Part shown: positions 47,923 through 61,200 of the stretch, in pieces | Position numbering within the stretch: the first letter of the stretch is position 1 | Layout: each line of letters begins with the position of its first letter | Source of the DNA: Liquidambar formosana | Taxonomy: Eukaryota; Streptophyta; Magnoliopsida; Saxifragales; Altingiaceae | Assembly (NCBI GenBank): GCA_039720395.1 | Contig: CM077832.1 | Span: forward strand, 26,647,763 to 26,711,762 | Direction of reading: 5' to 3' | Length of the DNA: 64,000 nucleotides | Made by a program: the position numbers and the translations under genes | The notes under the pieces: model-generated | Told to the model about the DNA's origin: nothing | The model's database searches: none | What the model saw: only the letters and a program-made list of their open reading frames with translations

Positions 47923-50900
47923 TGTGAACCCACGAAAGCGGCCCACAAGGGTTTGGCAAAATATGTGAAAGACAACAAAGAAAAGGAGTCGTAACCTCAT
48001 TTTTTAAGGAAAAGAGGAAAACCCTAAAAATGTTTTATTTGCAAAAACCTCATGACTCCATTTTAAAAGGAAATGCAAAGTCTCGAACCAAAAATTGGAT
48101 TTGGGGGCTAAGTTACGATGTGGGAAGGTTCTAGGGCTAAGCCTTTAGGCACCTACATCGCTCGAGTTGGTTTCTTGATTTGATTAAGCTAATTTAATGA
48201 CTTAAACACATGCAAATCAATATCCATCAACAAAATACAGCATGCTAATAAATCACAAATCCATTCTACTCTTCTAGAAATCATATGTGATGGATAAATT
48301 CATCCTAATCCACTAGCAATCACAAGAAATAGAAGAATAAAAGAAAAGAAAAAGGAAATCCTAGGATACTTAGTATCCTAAGGCGCACTTGAACATCAAT
48401 TGAGAGCTTACATACCTTACACAAACATGCAAGGATCAAAGTCCATGTAGTTTGATTAGAATAGGGTTAAAACCTAATATAAACTCATGGTGAAAACCCT
48501 AAGTTTCCTCATTTGAAAAATAAAAAAAAAAATTGATAAATAAACCAAGTTTGAAATTAAAGAACTTCTATAAGATGGAAACTTTGAGAAAAAGGTACTT
48601 TATTTGATAAGGAAACCTTTGGAAATCACCCTATGTCCATATTAAGAAATAACCCTAGGAGGGAAAAGAGAAAGATTAGGGAAAGAGAGTTAGGGACATT
48701 TTCATACCCTACTTACTTTGTGCAATTATCTCCAAGTAATAGCAAAATTGAGCAATAGTAACCTTATTTGCTATAAGGCAATTATCACACCTATTTGCAT
48801 CCTTACATGTGCTTAAAACCATTTAAAAAACAATGATATATAAATCTGGACAGAATTATCTTAAGGCCTAAATCATCCATTAATCATGCAAATAACAAGA
48901 ATAATGAATTTTCATAAACCCTAATACAACCCTACATGTAATGACTTGACCCTACATGCATAAAAACCTATTAATCCACTAATAATGAATGCAAATCTAG
49001 TATGATTTAACTATATGCAGCATATATAGAATGACTATGATGAGCAATAACTCACAAAGCTAACCTAAACATGCTGTGTGAAACTTGCATGAAATAAGGA
49101 TTACCGAAACCCTAATTTCACAATTATACATAATAACCCATGTATCAACCCTAACATATACTCAAATAGAATCATCAATTCATGACAATTATTACAGCAA
49201 GTAGACTATATGAAACATGTATGATTTAAAAGGATAGAAAGGATAACGCTTTTAAAACCTTAGTAAACTAAAGTTTTTCAGGCATGTAAGACAATGAACT
49301 GTCCTAAAATCATTCATATCACATTGCAAAAGCATTGAATTGAACTAACATGTGGAGCTACTACATGCACTAGAACTATCATAAAGAAAGAAGGAGAAGA
49401 AGAAGGAAGAAAGCCTAATTTCAGCAATTGAAAGTGTGTTTACCTCTTGTAGAACTTCTCTTGCCTTCAAAATCCTTGTTCTCCTCCTTGCCTAGGGTTG
49501 AAGAGTCTCCCTTTGATGTTCTTTAGCTCTCCCAACTCGTAGCCCCCTTTCTCTCTAAGTATAAAGTGCACTTGTGGCCCCTCTATGTGCTGAATATCAT
49601 GTTCTTTATATAGGGGACTGACCTTATAAACCAATGGCTAAGATTAATTCATTAAATAATGATCCTAGGGCTATTAGAGACTCTCTTGGTGCTCAAACAA
49701 CCCAAAGTTACCCACTTTTAGAAGGAAACAACTTGCAAGGGTGGAAGAATTCGTCAAAAGAAGGAAAAAGCGAAAGAATCTTAAGTAATGACGGATTCCC
49801 TTGGATGACCATCTAGCCCCGGACGATCAGCCATCAGGGCTTGGACGGCTGACCATCTAGCCTCGGATGTGTAAAGAATTGAATCAGAGAAAACAAGAAT
49901 GCGGAAGAAAGTAAATAACAAAAATTTTCATTCAATTCCTTGAAACCATGAATCTGATTGTGATATAATACAAAACAATAAAACCCTAATTACAAAGAGA
50001 GGGTTTAGAACTTACAGTAGGTCCTTAAGACGATTGATTGATCTTCAAACGAACAAAAATCCAGCAGCACAAATGTCCTGCCTCCACGGTATCCACACCA
50101 AGCAAAAGTCTTCAAGTTGTCTTTAGGGTTTGCTAGTAAGGAAAAGAAGAAGAAGAGAGAGAGAGGCTATTCTCAAACTTGGGCTAGAGAGAGAGTAAGT
50201 GAATTATTGTGTGTTAAAGCACTTGCTAGTGTGCTTTATATAGATACACAACAAGGGCCGGCCCTAGGGGAATCCCACTCTAAATGGGATTTGCAACTTT
50301 CTCAAATTGCACTTTAACCCCTCCTTTTTACATCAAATGCAAGTATGGCCCTTTCGAACTTTTCTCAATGCACTTATACCCATTCTCTCACAACTTAAAG
50401 TCCTTCTTCACTTATTGGTGTGTAACCTATTGGGTTCACAACATTTAGTAGTAGGAAATGGCATAAAGAGTGCCCAATGGAACACTTTCTATTAAGGGTC
50501 TAATTGGAACACCTTCTAATTCCCTAATTGATTATAACTCACTTATATTAATTAGGGCTTCTACTAACCATAAGTAACACCTAGCATGGCTCATGGTATG
50601 GTCCTAAATAAGGTGAAATAAAATCATACAAAGAACCCTTCAGTTACAGTTAAGGTTACAATTACATCCTTCCATCATACACAATGTCTCTGATTGAACC
50701 AATAGGACATGGAAGTCTGTCAAGTCCCTAGTTCAATTCTTTTATAATCATTTACAAATATCAACTCATTGATGCACTATGAAAAATCCTTTCCATTGTC
50801 ATCCTACCATGGCCATGGAATTTCATGAGTTATATTAGTAAATTCTATGTGAGACATTTTCTCCCTTTTACTGGAAGTGATGGATTCCTTATTGATCATT

Positions 50901-52242
50901 CATATGCTTTCATACATGAAGCAATAGAGCTAATGAACATCCTTGTAGACCCCATTGGAATATATAGTCAGTGCTATCAAACTCCTAAGGCTCCATGCAT
51001 AAGACAACCATGGTGTCTCAGGTCTAAGGATTATTTATACCACTGCAACTATGAGAAACTGATTGAAAGGCAAGTAAAACTCCATTCAATTTATCTCAAA
51101 ATACTTTGGTCACATTCAGTGTACCTGTTTATATTAAACAGGCACCCATATGTTAGGTTTTAGTGTCTTCTACACAAATAGCTTGAGACTAACTATCCTC
51201 CTATAGAGCAAACCTAACATGTGCTAGTCTTATGGTTCATTATTGTCCATCATAGTGAACTTTCAACTAGGAATGATTTAAGAGTTAAGTACAGAGATAT
51301 ATTTACAATCTTATAATCACAACTCTTTGTGATTTGATATTCTCAACTTCAACTTCATGGACATATTATGTAAATATAAAGTATAGAATAAATATGATAG
51401 AATAAAGCCCTTTTATTAATTAATAATAAATGTGACATACAATAAATGAAATCCTATGACTGTTCTTTATCCCTAAAGCATCATCTCTATGATTGGCTAT
51501 AGGGCATACAACTAACAGGATGGTCACTCGAGGGGCTCCCATTAGCTTACCTCAGTTAGACTCCTTCGCCTTCTGAAAGTCTTTCGGGGGTCAAATTAAG
51601 TCTGATTTTGTCGAAATAAAAGCCAAAACGATCGTGGTTTAAAAAGGAACAAATTTTTAGATATTTTAGGACCAAAATCCTTAACCATGGGTGCATAGTT
51701 AGTTTTTACAAAGGCGGCTAATCATGGTGCACCATTGTCGCAAAGCTAGGGTTTACACACAAGGTTAATCCAAATGCTTTCTAAATCAAAATTCAACATT
51801 TTTAAACATGTCTAGGATGTAAATAAAACCCAATTGAAGTTAAATGAGAGTAAATTGAGTGGGTCACATGAGTCGATTTAAGAGAACCAAGAAAGGGTCT
51901 TTTAGCCAACCTAAACCATTATGAGCCGAATTGATTTTAAACCATTAATTTATCAAATTGACCCTATATATAGACTTTATATATCTATATGAACTCTAAT
52001 TGACAACTTGGAGATCATTTTATAGTCAAATGGAAAATATACGACTTTAAAAGACAATAATGCCCTTAAAAGTCACAAAATCTCTAATTAACTATTAAAA
52101 CCTCTTCCAAATCAAACCAAAATTCATATGCATGATCCTTAGTGCCTTAAAAACCTAATGCAAATCCCTAGACTCAAAAATAAAATAAAAACTTACATGA
52201 AATGATGACCTCTAACTAGGGTGACAAAAATGGGGTGTGACA
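47923..52242 (-). mobile_element. Solo LTR, family A (copy 4), inverted
   Basis: Minus-strand LTR from TGTCACACCCC at 52242 to GGGTTCACA at 47923. Flanks CCGTT (47918-47922) and TCGTT (52243-52247) fit a 5-bp duplication with one transition. Removing the copia solo LTR (49870-51516) and one copy of its target duplication leaves 2668 bp, close to the 2673 bp of copy 2. Confidence 0.88.
49870..51516 (-). mobile_element. Copia solo LTR (family B)
   Basis: 1647 bp, minus strand, TGTTAGTTGTATGCCC at 51516 to CTTTACA at 49870, with the perfect 5-bp duplication GGATG on each side (49865-49869, 51517-51521). Same family as the split LTR at 27130. It has a TATATAAA box on the minus strand near 50240. 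Confidence 0.92.
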
Positions 52243-53939
52243 TCGTTCTATTCGAACTACGTGGACTTTGATCCATGTATTTCCATGCATAGTACATAGG
52301 CGCTCAATTGATGTTCAAGTCCACCCTAGGATACTAAGTATCCTAGATTTTCTTTTTCTTTTATTCATTTATCCATCACATATGATTGTTAGTGGAGTAG
52401 GATGGATTCTCGTTATTTTATTATCTATCTCTTGTGATTGTTAGTGGATTAGGATGGATTTATCCATCACATATGATTGCTAGAGGAGTAAGATGGATTT
52501 GTGATTGATATGCATGTTGTATTTTGTTTATTGATATTGATTTGCATGTGATTAAGTCACTAAGTTAGCCTAATCGTGTCAAAATCAATTACCCGTAGGA
52601 TGCAAAAATTTGTATATAGTGGTAGTATGGGTGTCGCACCACAGGGACTGTACTAGGATTATTTTAATTTTGAAAACTGAATACTAAAATAATTCAAAAA
52701 GATGATTTTTGTAGTTTTGAACTCTATGGAATGCAAGCAAAATAATTTATATTTTCTTCAAGAAAAGAAATACTTGGGGTCTCGAATCCACGACTAATCT
52801 TGTATAAAAATGCTCTTATTGTAACGTGTTTCAAGAAGTTATTATTTGGTATGAGCAAGACTCATTGTAGTTACAAGCCTAATGACATCATCAAGAAAGG
52901 TTCATATATTTGTAAATTAGGCATAACTCATCAAAGATATAGCATGAACCGTCTCACCTACTTTACTCTAAACTAATTTGTGAGCACGACTCATCTTGTT
53001 TAAGCATAAATCATCTTAATCTCCAAATATATATACAGTGAAAACCATTGCATAACCATTGTATTTAAAATCATAGAAATTAAACACAATTTGAGATAAA
53101 AAAACACTAAAACCAATTGTATCAATAATACAATCCTCCTAGTTATGCAATCCTCATACACAAATAATCAAATCCACAACACAATACAATAAAATACACA
53201 ATACTTGATTAGGGTTTCATCTCCACCCTAAGACAAAGATTAGTTGGCCATGTAGAAACCAAGAACTAGTTTCTCCCCTTTGCCGTCTTTGTACCTCCTC
53301 CTCTCCTCTTTTGTTATGTGAATTTCCTTGGTATTTATAGGAGATGGGGAAAGGATCCAGCTAATCAAAGCTCCAGTGAGACGCTAGAACAAGCCAAAAG
53401 TAATGCCCACTTTCTTTGAATTCTTGGCTGCCCATGTTCTTACTTTGACAAATGCTACCAGATTCAGATTTTTGCAAATAAGTCCATTTTCAACTCATTT
53501 TTGACTTGGAAGACGTTTGAATCAGGAAATGCCATAAACTAAACAATTGTAGTTCTTTAAGTCCTCTTTCCAGAGCCACAAATTGCACCCAAATCGGGTA
53601 TGGGAATCACAAGTTATGGCTAGATTACCAAAACTTGGTCAATCTGTCCAAATTTGTTGCTGATTTTGGGATCATGAATTTCTTTGCTTATCTTTGAATT
53701 TCAGCTGCTCAAATCTTCAAAATTGTTGACCCAACTCTTGTTGCAGCTCCATGAAATTTTAGGCAAGTGGGAAACCCATTTCAAGTTGCATTTATTAGCT
53801 TAAGTAGTCCTGATTGTCATCTTTTCTGGTATAAACTCAACAGCCCTGCAATAAATCAAGAACACTTTAAACACACCAAATAAAATAACTAGAAAATATA
53901 AATTAGGGAGTAGTTTCAATGAATATTTTGTGCTTATCA

Positions 53940-54425
53940 AATACCCTCCAACTTACACTTTGCTAGTCCTCGAGCAAAGCAAAATAAAATAAGACAAACA
54001 AAATAAAACAAAAATTAACTAGTCCATTTTCCCAGGTAATGCGATTGCATTTAGCATATGCAATAAGCCTTTAAACCCCTAGGTTTCCCCTAGTGGACGA
54101 GTTATAGTCTCGTAAGGGCTTACAGTGATGACACCCATAAACATCTTTTATTATCACGGATGCTCTTCATGATTCTGCATTTAGATAATATCTTGCTAAC
54201 TCAAACGAAAAATTCTCATTCATTGAAATTAAACAGTTGAACACTACATTTTTTACCAATTTAGTAAAGTCCAATCCACTTGTACTCAAATAGAAATTTA
54301 TCACAAGTTCATCTGGTGTAAAGTGAATTCTTATACAAATGTATGGCCCCAACATAACAGCATTCCTTAATATGTTAAATTCACTGTAGCAAGGTAAACC
54401 AAGGCTTTAGCTCAATATGCACGCA

Positions 54426-54466
<41 letters not shown>

Positions 54467-55618
54467 CACTTTTTTTTTTTTTTTTTGATTGGGTACAATG
54501 TTCAGGTCCATTAAGCTTTCTAATTAACCCATGTAATAAGCGTTGGGCCAATGACTCCCAAACCAATTGGCTTTAGGGCACTAGGTGTAGAGACACCCTT
54601 ATGGGCTTACTTACTCAAGTTAAAAAGGCTACGAACCCAAACTAGTTACACCCATAATTCTACTAGACTACTCACTGTTTGACGCGAATACTCATTGCTT
54701 AGTGAGGCAAGAGGCCCGGTTACTAGGTGAGTAGTATGATACCAGCACACATTCTTTTTCTCTCTTTTTTTTTTTTTAATTTTTTTTATTTTTAAGATAA
54801 ACACAAAATTAAGAGCTGATGCCAAGGTCACTTATTTGCAGTTTATTCAACTCATCAAAGATTAACAAGTTTAAGCCCCACAAAATGAATAAATATGATT
54901 GTGCAATTAGATATACAAGTGATAAATTCTCTATGCAAACATAAATATAAAGGACTAAACTAGAATTGCCAAGCTAATAACGTGTGTTCAAAAGTTTAAT
55001 TTCATGAATGATACTAATCCAAAATTTAGAGTCATTCAATGAACATTATTTGAATGCAAAATCATGATCTAAAGGCATCCATTTAGAATTTTTTTTTTAG
55101 AATTTTTTTTAATACACTTGGGCCTCCTATTCCTGTTGGTGGGCGAATAATGGGTCAGTGGCCCAATAACGGCTGATGGACTCATACGGACATCCAAGAC
55201 TTGGTATACCCAAACCTTTGAACCCAAACCCAAAAACCTACTCTCTCCCCCGACCGCCTAAAACTTTGACTGCTGACTATGATTGGAAGGCTGCAATATC
55301 GAGATGTGACCATTTTATCAATAAAGCAACAGTAATGGTAGATTATTGCAGGTCTCGAGAGGATTCAGAGGATTATTTAATCCTTAATGTCTGATAGCGT
55401 GCCGAATTCTCCCACAGTGTATCGATTATTGAACCGTGCTTTTTGACTCTTGTTGAGTGGGTTTTAAAAACCAGAGATTGACTGCAGGAATTCAAAAGCT
55501 CTCCTTCAATCCTTTAATCCTCAAAAGCCTCACTTTCTCTAAGCCTCCTTCTCACTAATCCCATGGCTTCATCTTCTGCTTCCCAAAATTGCCCTAACCT
55601 GAATGTGGTGCCACAACT
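53940..55618 (-). other. Interior of LTR element C
   Basis: Contains an AAT microsatellite, long T runs (54471-54486 and 54764-54777), and at 55150-55610 a segment of higher GC. That segment has plus-strand frames MDSYGHPRLGIPKPLNPNP and MASSSASQNCPNLNVVPQLE, which look like gene pieces rather than transposon sequence. The frames are short and I do not recognise them. Confidence 0.45.
54425..54462. repeat. (AAT)n microsatellite
   Basis: About twelve uninterrupted ATA/AAT units. Confidence 0.95.
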
Positions 55619-56158
55619 AGAATTTCTTTGCTTATCTTTGAATTTCAGCTGCTCAAATCTTCAAAATTGTTGACCCAAATCTTGTTGTAGCTCCATGAAA
55701 TTTTAGGCAAGTGGGAAACCCATTTAAGTTGCATTTATTAGCTTAAGTAGTCCTTATTGTCATCTTTTCTGGTATAAACTCAACAGCCCTGCAATAAATC
55801 AAGAACACTTTAAACACACCAAATAAAATAACTAGAAAATATAAATTAGGGAGTAGTTTCAATGAATATTTTGTGCTTATCATAGCCCAATCAAATTAAG
55901 AGACCAACTAGGGCGATGTGGGTGCCTATGGGCTTAGCCCAGAATCTTCCCATGTCATAACTTAGCCCCCGAATCCGATTTTCTAGTTTTAAAGACTTTG
56001 CCTTTCCTTTCAAAATAGAGTCATGGGTTTTTTGAAATAAAACATTTTTATGGTTTTCTTCTTTTCCTTCAAAAATGAGGTGGCGACTCCTTTCCTTTAT
56101 TGTTTTTCACAGTTGCCAAAAAATCTCCCGTGGGCCATTTTCTTGGGTTTACAATAAT

Positions 56159-57656
56159 CATCTTGCATTTTTATCTCAAATTGAACCTAAAAATATAAAT
56201 GAGGCTGAGAATGATGAATCATGGGTTCTTGCTATGCAAGAAGAACTCAATCAATTTGAAAGGAACAAAGTTTGGAACCTTGGTACCTAGACCACATGAC
56301 CATAGTGTAATTAGAACTAAATGGGTGTTTAGAAACAAAAAGGATGAATCCGGAGTTGTTACTAGAAATAAGGCTCAACTTGTAGCCCAAGGTTATAATC
56401 AACAAGAAGGCATAGATTATGATGAAATCTATGCTCCGGTAGTAAGACTTGAGGCCATAAGAATGTTACTTGCATATGCATACCATAAAGATTGTAAATT
56501 GTTTCAAATGGATATTAAAAGTGCATTTTTAAATGGTTTCATAGAAGATGAAGTTTATGTAGAACAACCTCCCGGTTTTGAAAGTTATGAATTTCCAAAT
56601 CATGTTTGTAAACTTAGCAAAGCTTTATATGGTTTAAAACAAGATCCTAAAGCATGGTACGAAAGACTTAGTGGATTTTTACTCAAAAATGGTTTTAAAA
56701 GAGGAAAAATTGACACCACACTTTTCATTAAAACTATTGATAATGATACACTTCTAATTCAAATCTATGTTGATGATATTATCTTTGGATCCACTAATAA
56801 GAATCTTTGCAAGGAGTTTTCTAAGATCATGCGAGAGGAATTTGAAATGAGCATGATGGGAGAATTAACATTCTTTTTTGGACTTCAAATTAAACAAATA
56901 AAGGAAGGGACCTTCATCAATCAATCCAAATATGTCAAAGATCTACTCAAAAAGTATGGTTTAGAATATGGAAGAGAGTTTTCTACTCCCATGAGTACTT
57001 CTATCAAAATTGACAAGGATGAAAAGGGTAAAAGTGTTTATCAAAAGAAGTATAGAGGTATAATTAGTAGTTTGCTTTATTTAACCGCAAGTAGACCCGA
57101 TATCATGTTTAGTGTTTGTTTGTGTGCTAGATATCAATCATGTCCTATGGAATCTCACTTGATAGCCGTTAAGCGTATTTTTAAATACTTAAGTGGCTTA
57201 ATTAATCTTAGTTTATGGTTTCCTAAGTTTACATCTTTTGATATGCTTAGTTATTCCGATGCGGACTTTGCTGGTGGTAAAGATGATCCCAAGAGTACTA
57301 GTGGGACTTGCTATTTCCTAAGTCATTCTTTAGTATTTTTGGTTTAGTAAGAAACAAACATCAGTTGCACTCTCAACCACCGAAGCCGAGTACATTGCGG
57401 CCGGTATTTGTTATGCATAAGTGTTGTACATGAAACAATAAGTTGAGGACTATGGACTTCACTTTGATCACACTCCCATTAAATATGACAATACTAGTGC
57501 TATTAACTTGACCAAGAACCCCATACAACACTCATGGACTAAGCATATTGAGATTAGACATCATTTTATAAGAGATTATATTCAAAGAGGCGATGTTGGA
57601 ATAAATTTTATAGGTACCGACCATCAATTGGCCGATATCTTTACAAAACCTCTTTA
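56159..57656 (+). pseudogene. Copia (Sirevirus-like) reverse transcriptase and RNase H, broken
   Basis: Begins AFLSQIEPKNINEAENDESW; one extra base at about 56280 shifts the frame, after which it is open to 57347. Motifs in order are KWVFRNKKDESG, LVAQGYNQQEGIDY, LFQMDIKSAFLNG (first catalytic Asp), PPGFE, KALYGLKQ, IYVDDIIFGSTN (catalytic YVDD) and LTASRPDIMFSVCLCARYQS. RNase H starts SYSDADFAGGKDDPKSTSG. A shift near 57320 and stops at 57418 and 57654 break RNase H; later pieces TEAEYIAAGICYA and HIEIRHHFIRDYIQRGDVG lie in other frames. Sequence style and the following envelope-like region suit the Sirevirus lineage. Confidence 0.92.
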
Positions 57657-57839
57657 AGAAAATCGTTTTAACTACATTAAAAGAGAACTTGGGATGTGTT
57701 TGATGCATCATATAGTGAATTGATGCATAACTATGATTGTTTAATCCATGATTTATACATATCTTGATGTTTTCATGTGTCTCACACTTTATAAATTGCT
57801 TCATTTGAGAAATTTTGGCTTAAACTAAATTACCAAGTG

Positions 57840-58105
57840 ATTTAGTTGACTAAGGAGTCAATTCAGTCGACTGAATGGGCAATTCAGTTAACTGAATTGG
57901 CATTTCAGTTAACTAAATCAAGCCCTGCCACTACTGGAACCTTCTGGTTAATTTAGTCGACTGAATTGGCATTTCAGTTGACTGAAAGAGCAAATCAGTC
58001 GACTGAAATGGCTTTTCAATCCACTGATTTAGGCAGTAGCTTTAGCCATCTTTCACAGGTCAATTTAGTCGACTGAAAGGGCAATTTAGTCGACTAAATC
58101 TGCTA
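57840..58105. repeat. Cluster of TCAGTCGACTGA palindromes
   Basis: Between the RNase H and envelope-like frames. Perfect palindromes lie at 57861-57876 (16 bp), 57881-57898 (18 bp) and 58084-58099 (16 bp), with several near copies between. The same word family recurs in the 3' LTR (63640-63795). Confidence 0.9.
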
Positions 58106-58203
58106 TTTTATAAATATAACATGTGGCTTTTCATTTTAAATCACATCCTTTCTTGTGACGATTTCTCTTTTCTTTCTCTCCAACCTTCCAAACCCTAACT
58201 TCC

Positions 58204-61200
58204 ATGTCTCCCAAAACCAAGAATCCCTCAAAACACTCTACTACGGGTGAGGGTTCTTCAAGAAACTTATGGCCTAGGGTTCAAAACCCTCTACAACCGC
58301 CTCCTCCTGTGCAACCACCTGTCAAGCAACAACCCAAAGAGGAACATAGCGGGGATTTCATCTCTCTTAAAGCACAGCGAAAATATGATGAAGATTTTAG
58401 TTGTCGCACTGTTGTTTTTGGTAAATATGCCCTTTTGGATTTCTTTGAAGAGCATTTCATTCTTATTGCAAATTATTTTTGTCTCTTGGGTTGGTATTCT
58501 TTTGTTTTCTTGAAAAAACCTATGTATACCTATCTTATGTGTATTTTCTACACTAATCTTGACTTTCTTAACCATTATATTCTTTAGTTTTAAGTCAGTG
58601 GGAAAACCATTTCCATGGACCAAAATCTTCTTGCACAAATCTTTCTCCTTCCTCGTGGTCAACATCAAATTCTTATGACCAACGAGTAGACTCGCTTTCA
58701 GGGATATGATCCCGTCTAAGCCCTTAACTAGATTTGTGGTAGAAACGATATTACTGAGCGTTCAAACCAAAAGCCAAAGAACTCACTCTAAATGCACGCT
58801 TAATTCACCATATAATCACTTACAACATCCTTCCAAGGAATGGAAGACGTGATCATGTTTTATACTTTGATATTTTTCTCATTTGGTGCATCACGAACAC
58901 AATTCCCATTAATTTACCCTTCATCATTTCCAACTACATTGTGGACTATCAAAAGAAGAAAGTGGCTAGTCTTCCCTATGGTTTCGCCTTAACCCGTGTA
59001 TTTGAGCACTTCCATATACCTCTTGATGAGGAAGCCGTAGTTGCCATTTCTCACATCAAACTTACTCCGATATAACTCTAAAAAAAATGCACTATAAATT
59101 CTCATCTATGGGATGGGTTCCAAAGGATTTTGTTGATGAGGATGTCGCTAAGGAAGATGAAGCATTTGACTAGGTTCCCAGCGAGGGAATTGAGCAGCCT
59201 GAGGAGCATGGTGATCATGGCATGGAGGGCATAGATGTTGAGCCTCCTCAGTTGCCTCCTGCTTTTGAGCCCCTTGTATTTGAGCTTCTACAACAGTTAC
59301 AGCAGCAACCACCTATCCCTGAGGCACCCGCTATCCCTTTTGCTGGTATTTAGACTATCCTGAATGTTATTCAGAGACTGCAGGTATCGATAGATGGCAT
59401 TGGCACACGCCTATCAGCTCTTAAGACTCACCAGACACAGATCAAGAATGATATGGACACCTTAAAACACTACTGTAGACACCCCATTTTCACCCCCATA
59501 AGTTCATGATAGCATTTGGTTAGGTTTAGAAGCATTTGGGAGTCCCTAAGCCTTAAAGGACACTTTTGTCCTTTTAAGCCTTAGGAGAATAGGTTATCAT
59601 TACATGCATATTTTTGTATCATTGTTGAGTCCCATAACTTGTATTTAGTTTCTAGGATCATTTTGGATATGTGTGTCAAATTTGGTTCAATTCCAGATAG
59701 GTTTGGATAGTTAATTAGAACTTTTGCGATTTGAAGGGTAATTTCATCTTTTACTTCGTATATTTTCCAATTGACTCCAAAACTTATTCCGGATTGTTCC
59801 ATTGATCTTAAAATGATGAAATGAGCCTAATTGAAGTGACAATTTAATTATTGAATAGGTTTTGGATTGATTCACCATATTACCCTGTGGCTAATTGACC
59901 ATTTTTCGGTTAACCGCCTCATGAAAACCCAGCCACTTAACTGTGGTCAGGGATTTTTTTTTTCAAGAATATTCTAGACTTATTTTACATTGAATCCTTA
60001 AAATTTTGGCTTTTGAATCACTCAAATCGGAGTTATTTGAAGAAGATATGGCCATTTTAAGTCAGAAACCCAAAATAAGTCAAAATCGGGTGAAATAGAG
60101 GCTTGGCTTTGGGTGACCGGTTCACCCAACCGGTCACTTGAGACCCCGCATCTATTTCCCCTATTTTCGAGGAAACGCGTTTTGGGCTCTTTTACTCCAA
60201 ATTTCCTTATTCCAGAAGTGTTTTAAACCTATTGGGATGTGATTTTGAGTTGTCTAACATATAAAGGATTTAATAATAGTCTAAGATTAGTTTTATAGTG
60301 GATTAATCTCAACCATTAGTTCATATGATTGGTTGGCTATAAATAGAGGCTCATTCATCAACATAGGGGACTTTTGACACTTCATATTCACTAGAGAGAG
60401 AGGGAGAACGAGTTTGCACACATTCACACAATTTTGAGAGAGCATTCTATTACAATTTTAAAGAGGAACTAGAAGGCAATCAAGTCCAACAAGAAGGAAG
60501 AACGCAGCGAAGACCTTTGCTTTATTGTAAGTATCCTTATTCTCTTTTTACAATTCCTTCTTCTACTCCATTCTCTGCATAGTTATGGCTTAATATTGAA
60601 TTAGGAATCATCTATACTATATATTTTAGAGTGTATATGATTCAAATATGATGTGAAAGCATGCTAGTGGAGTAGGATTGTGAATTGTCTGCTGATAGGA
60701 TAGTTTTTCTCTCTAGGATAGGGGTACGTTTTACCCAGAAAATTAGTTAATGCGTTTAGGCCGTTTTCTCTTCATGGTTCAATTATATGCGTGATTTTAA
60801 GCATCTTTTGTATAGGTCACTTGCTGTGTAAGCTTCATCTTCATAGGTGTATGGATTATTATCCTTTTAGAGAATAATTATCGTCCTTAGAGGGTGAGGC
60901 TATGCATAGGTGCTTTTTAGAATGTGTTTAAGTGCGCCATGAGTTTATTTGCATTCTTAGACATATATTTTACGTAGGATATGTGAAGAAATCCTTCATA
61001 TGGAGTGATTTCTACATAGAATTATCTTAGGATAGTTATTAAAAAAACTCGCTGTAAGAATGATTAATTCACATGTTTACATAAAGTGTTTATCTAAATC
61101 TTTAATTATTGTTTTCTCTTTATGTTTTGGATTGTTATATGATATTCTCATCATGATAATTCATATTTGGCATGATTTTGATAGTTTTATGCATGTTAGG

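Larger units (their letters stand above)
52571..55882 (-). mobile_element. LTR element C, truncated, minus strand
   Basis: Flanked by the perfect 5-bp repeat TAGCC (52566-52570, 55883-55887). The 3' LTR is 52571-53939 (starting TGATAAGCACAAAATATTC on the minus strand). Next to it is a purine-rich AAGTTGGAGGGTAT tract preceded by TTGCTCGAGGACTAGCAAAG, the known lead-in to the 3' LTR of many plant gypsy elements. The 5' LTR is reduced to about 264 bp (55619-55882, matching 53676-53939). No gag or pol seen, so it is a non-autonomous or deleted copy. Confidence 0.82.
45640..56153 (+). mobile_element. Solo LTR, family A (copy 3), with nested insertions
   Basis: Begins TGTCACACCCC at 45640 and ends GGGTTTACA at 56153. 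Flanks GTGAT (45635-45639) and ATAAT (56154-56158) fit a duplication with two G-to-A changes. It is split at 47922/52248 by an inverted family A copy and at 52570/55888 by an LTR-C element; its own sequence totals about 2.87 kb. It separates the integrase from the reverse transcriptase of the Sirevirus-like element. Confidence 0.85.

Noticed and set aside
57840..58105. CRISPR-like array
   Set aside because: Repeats are short palindromes with variable spacing inside a plant retrotransposon; no array structure or cas gene.
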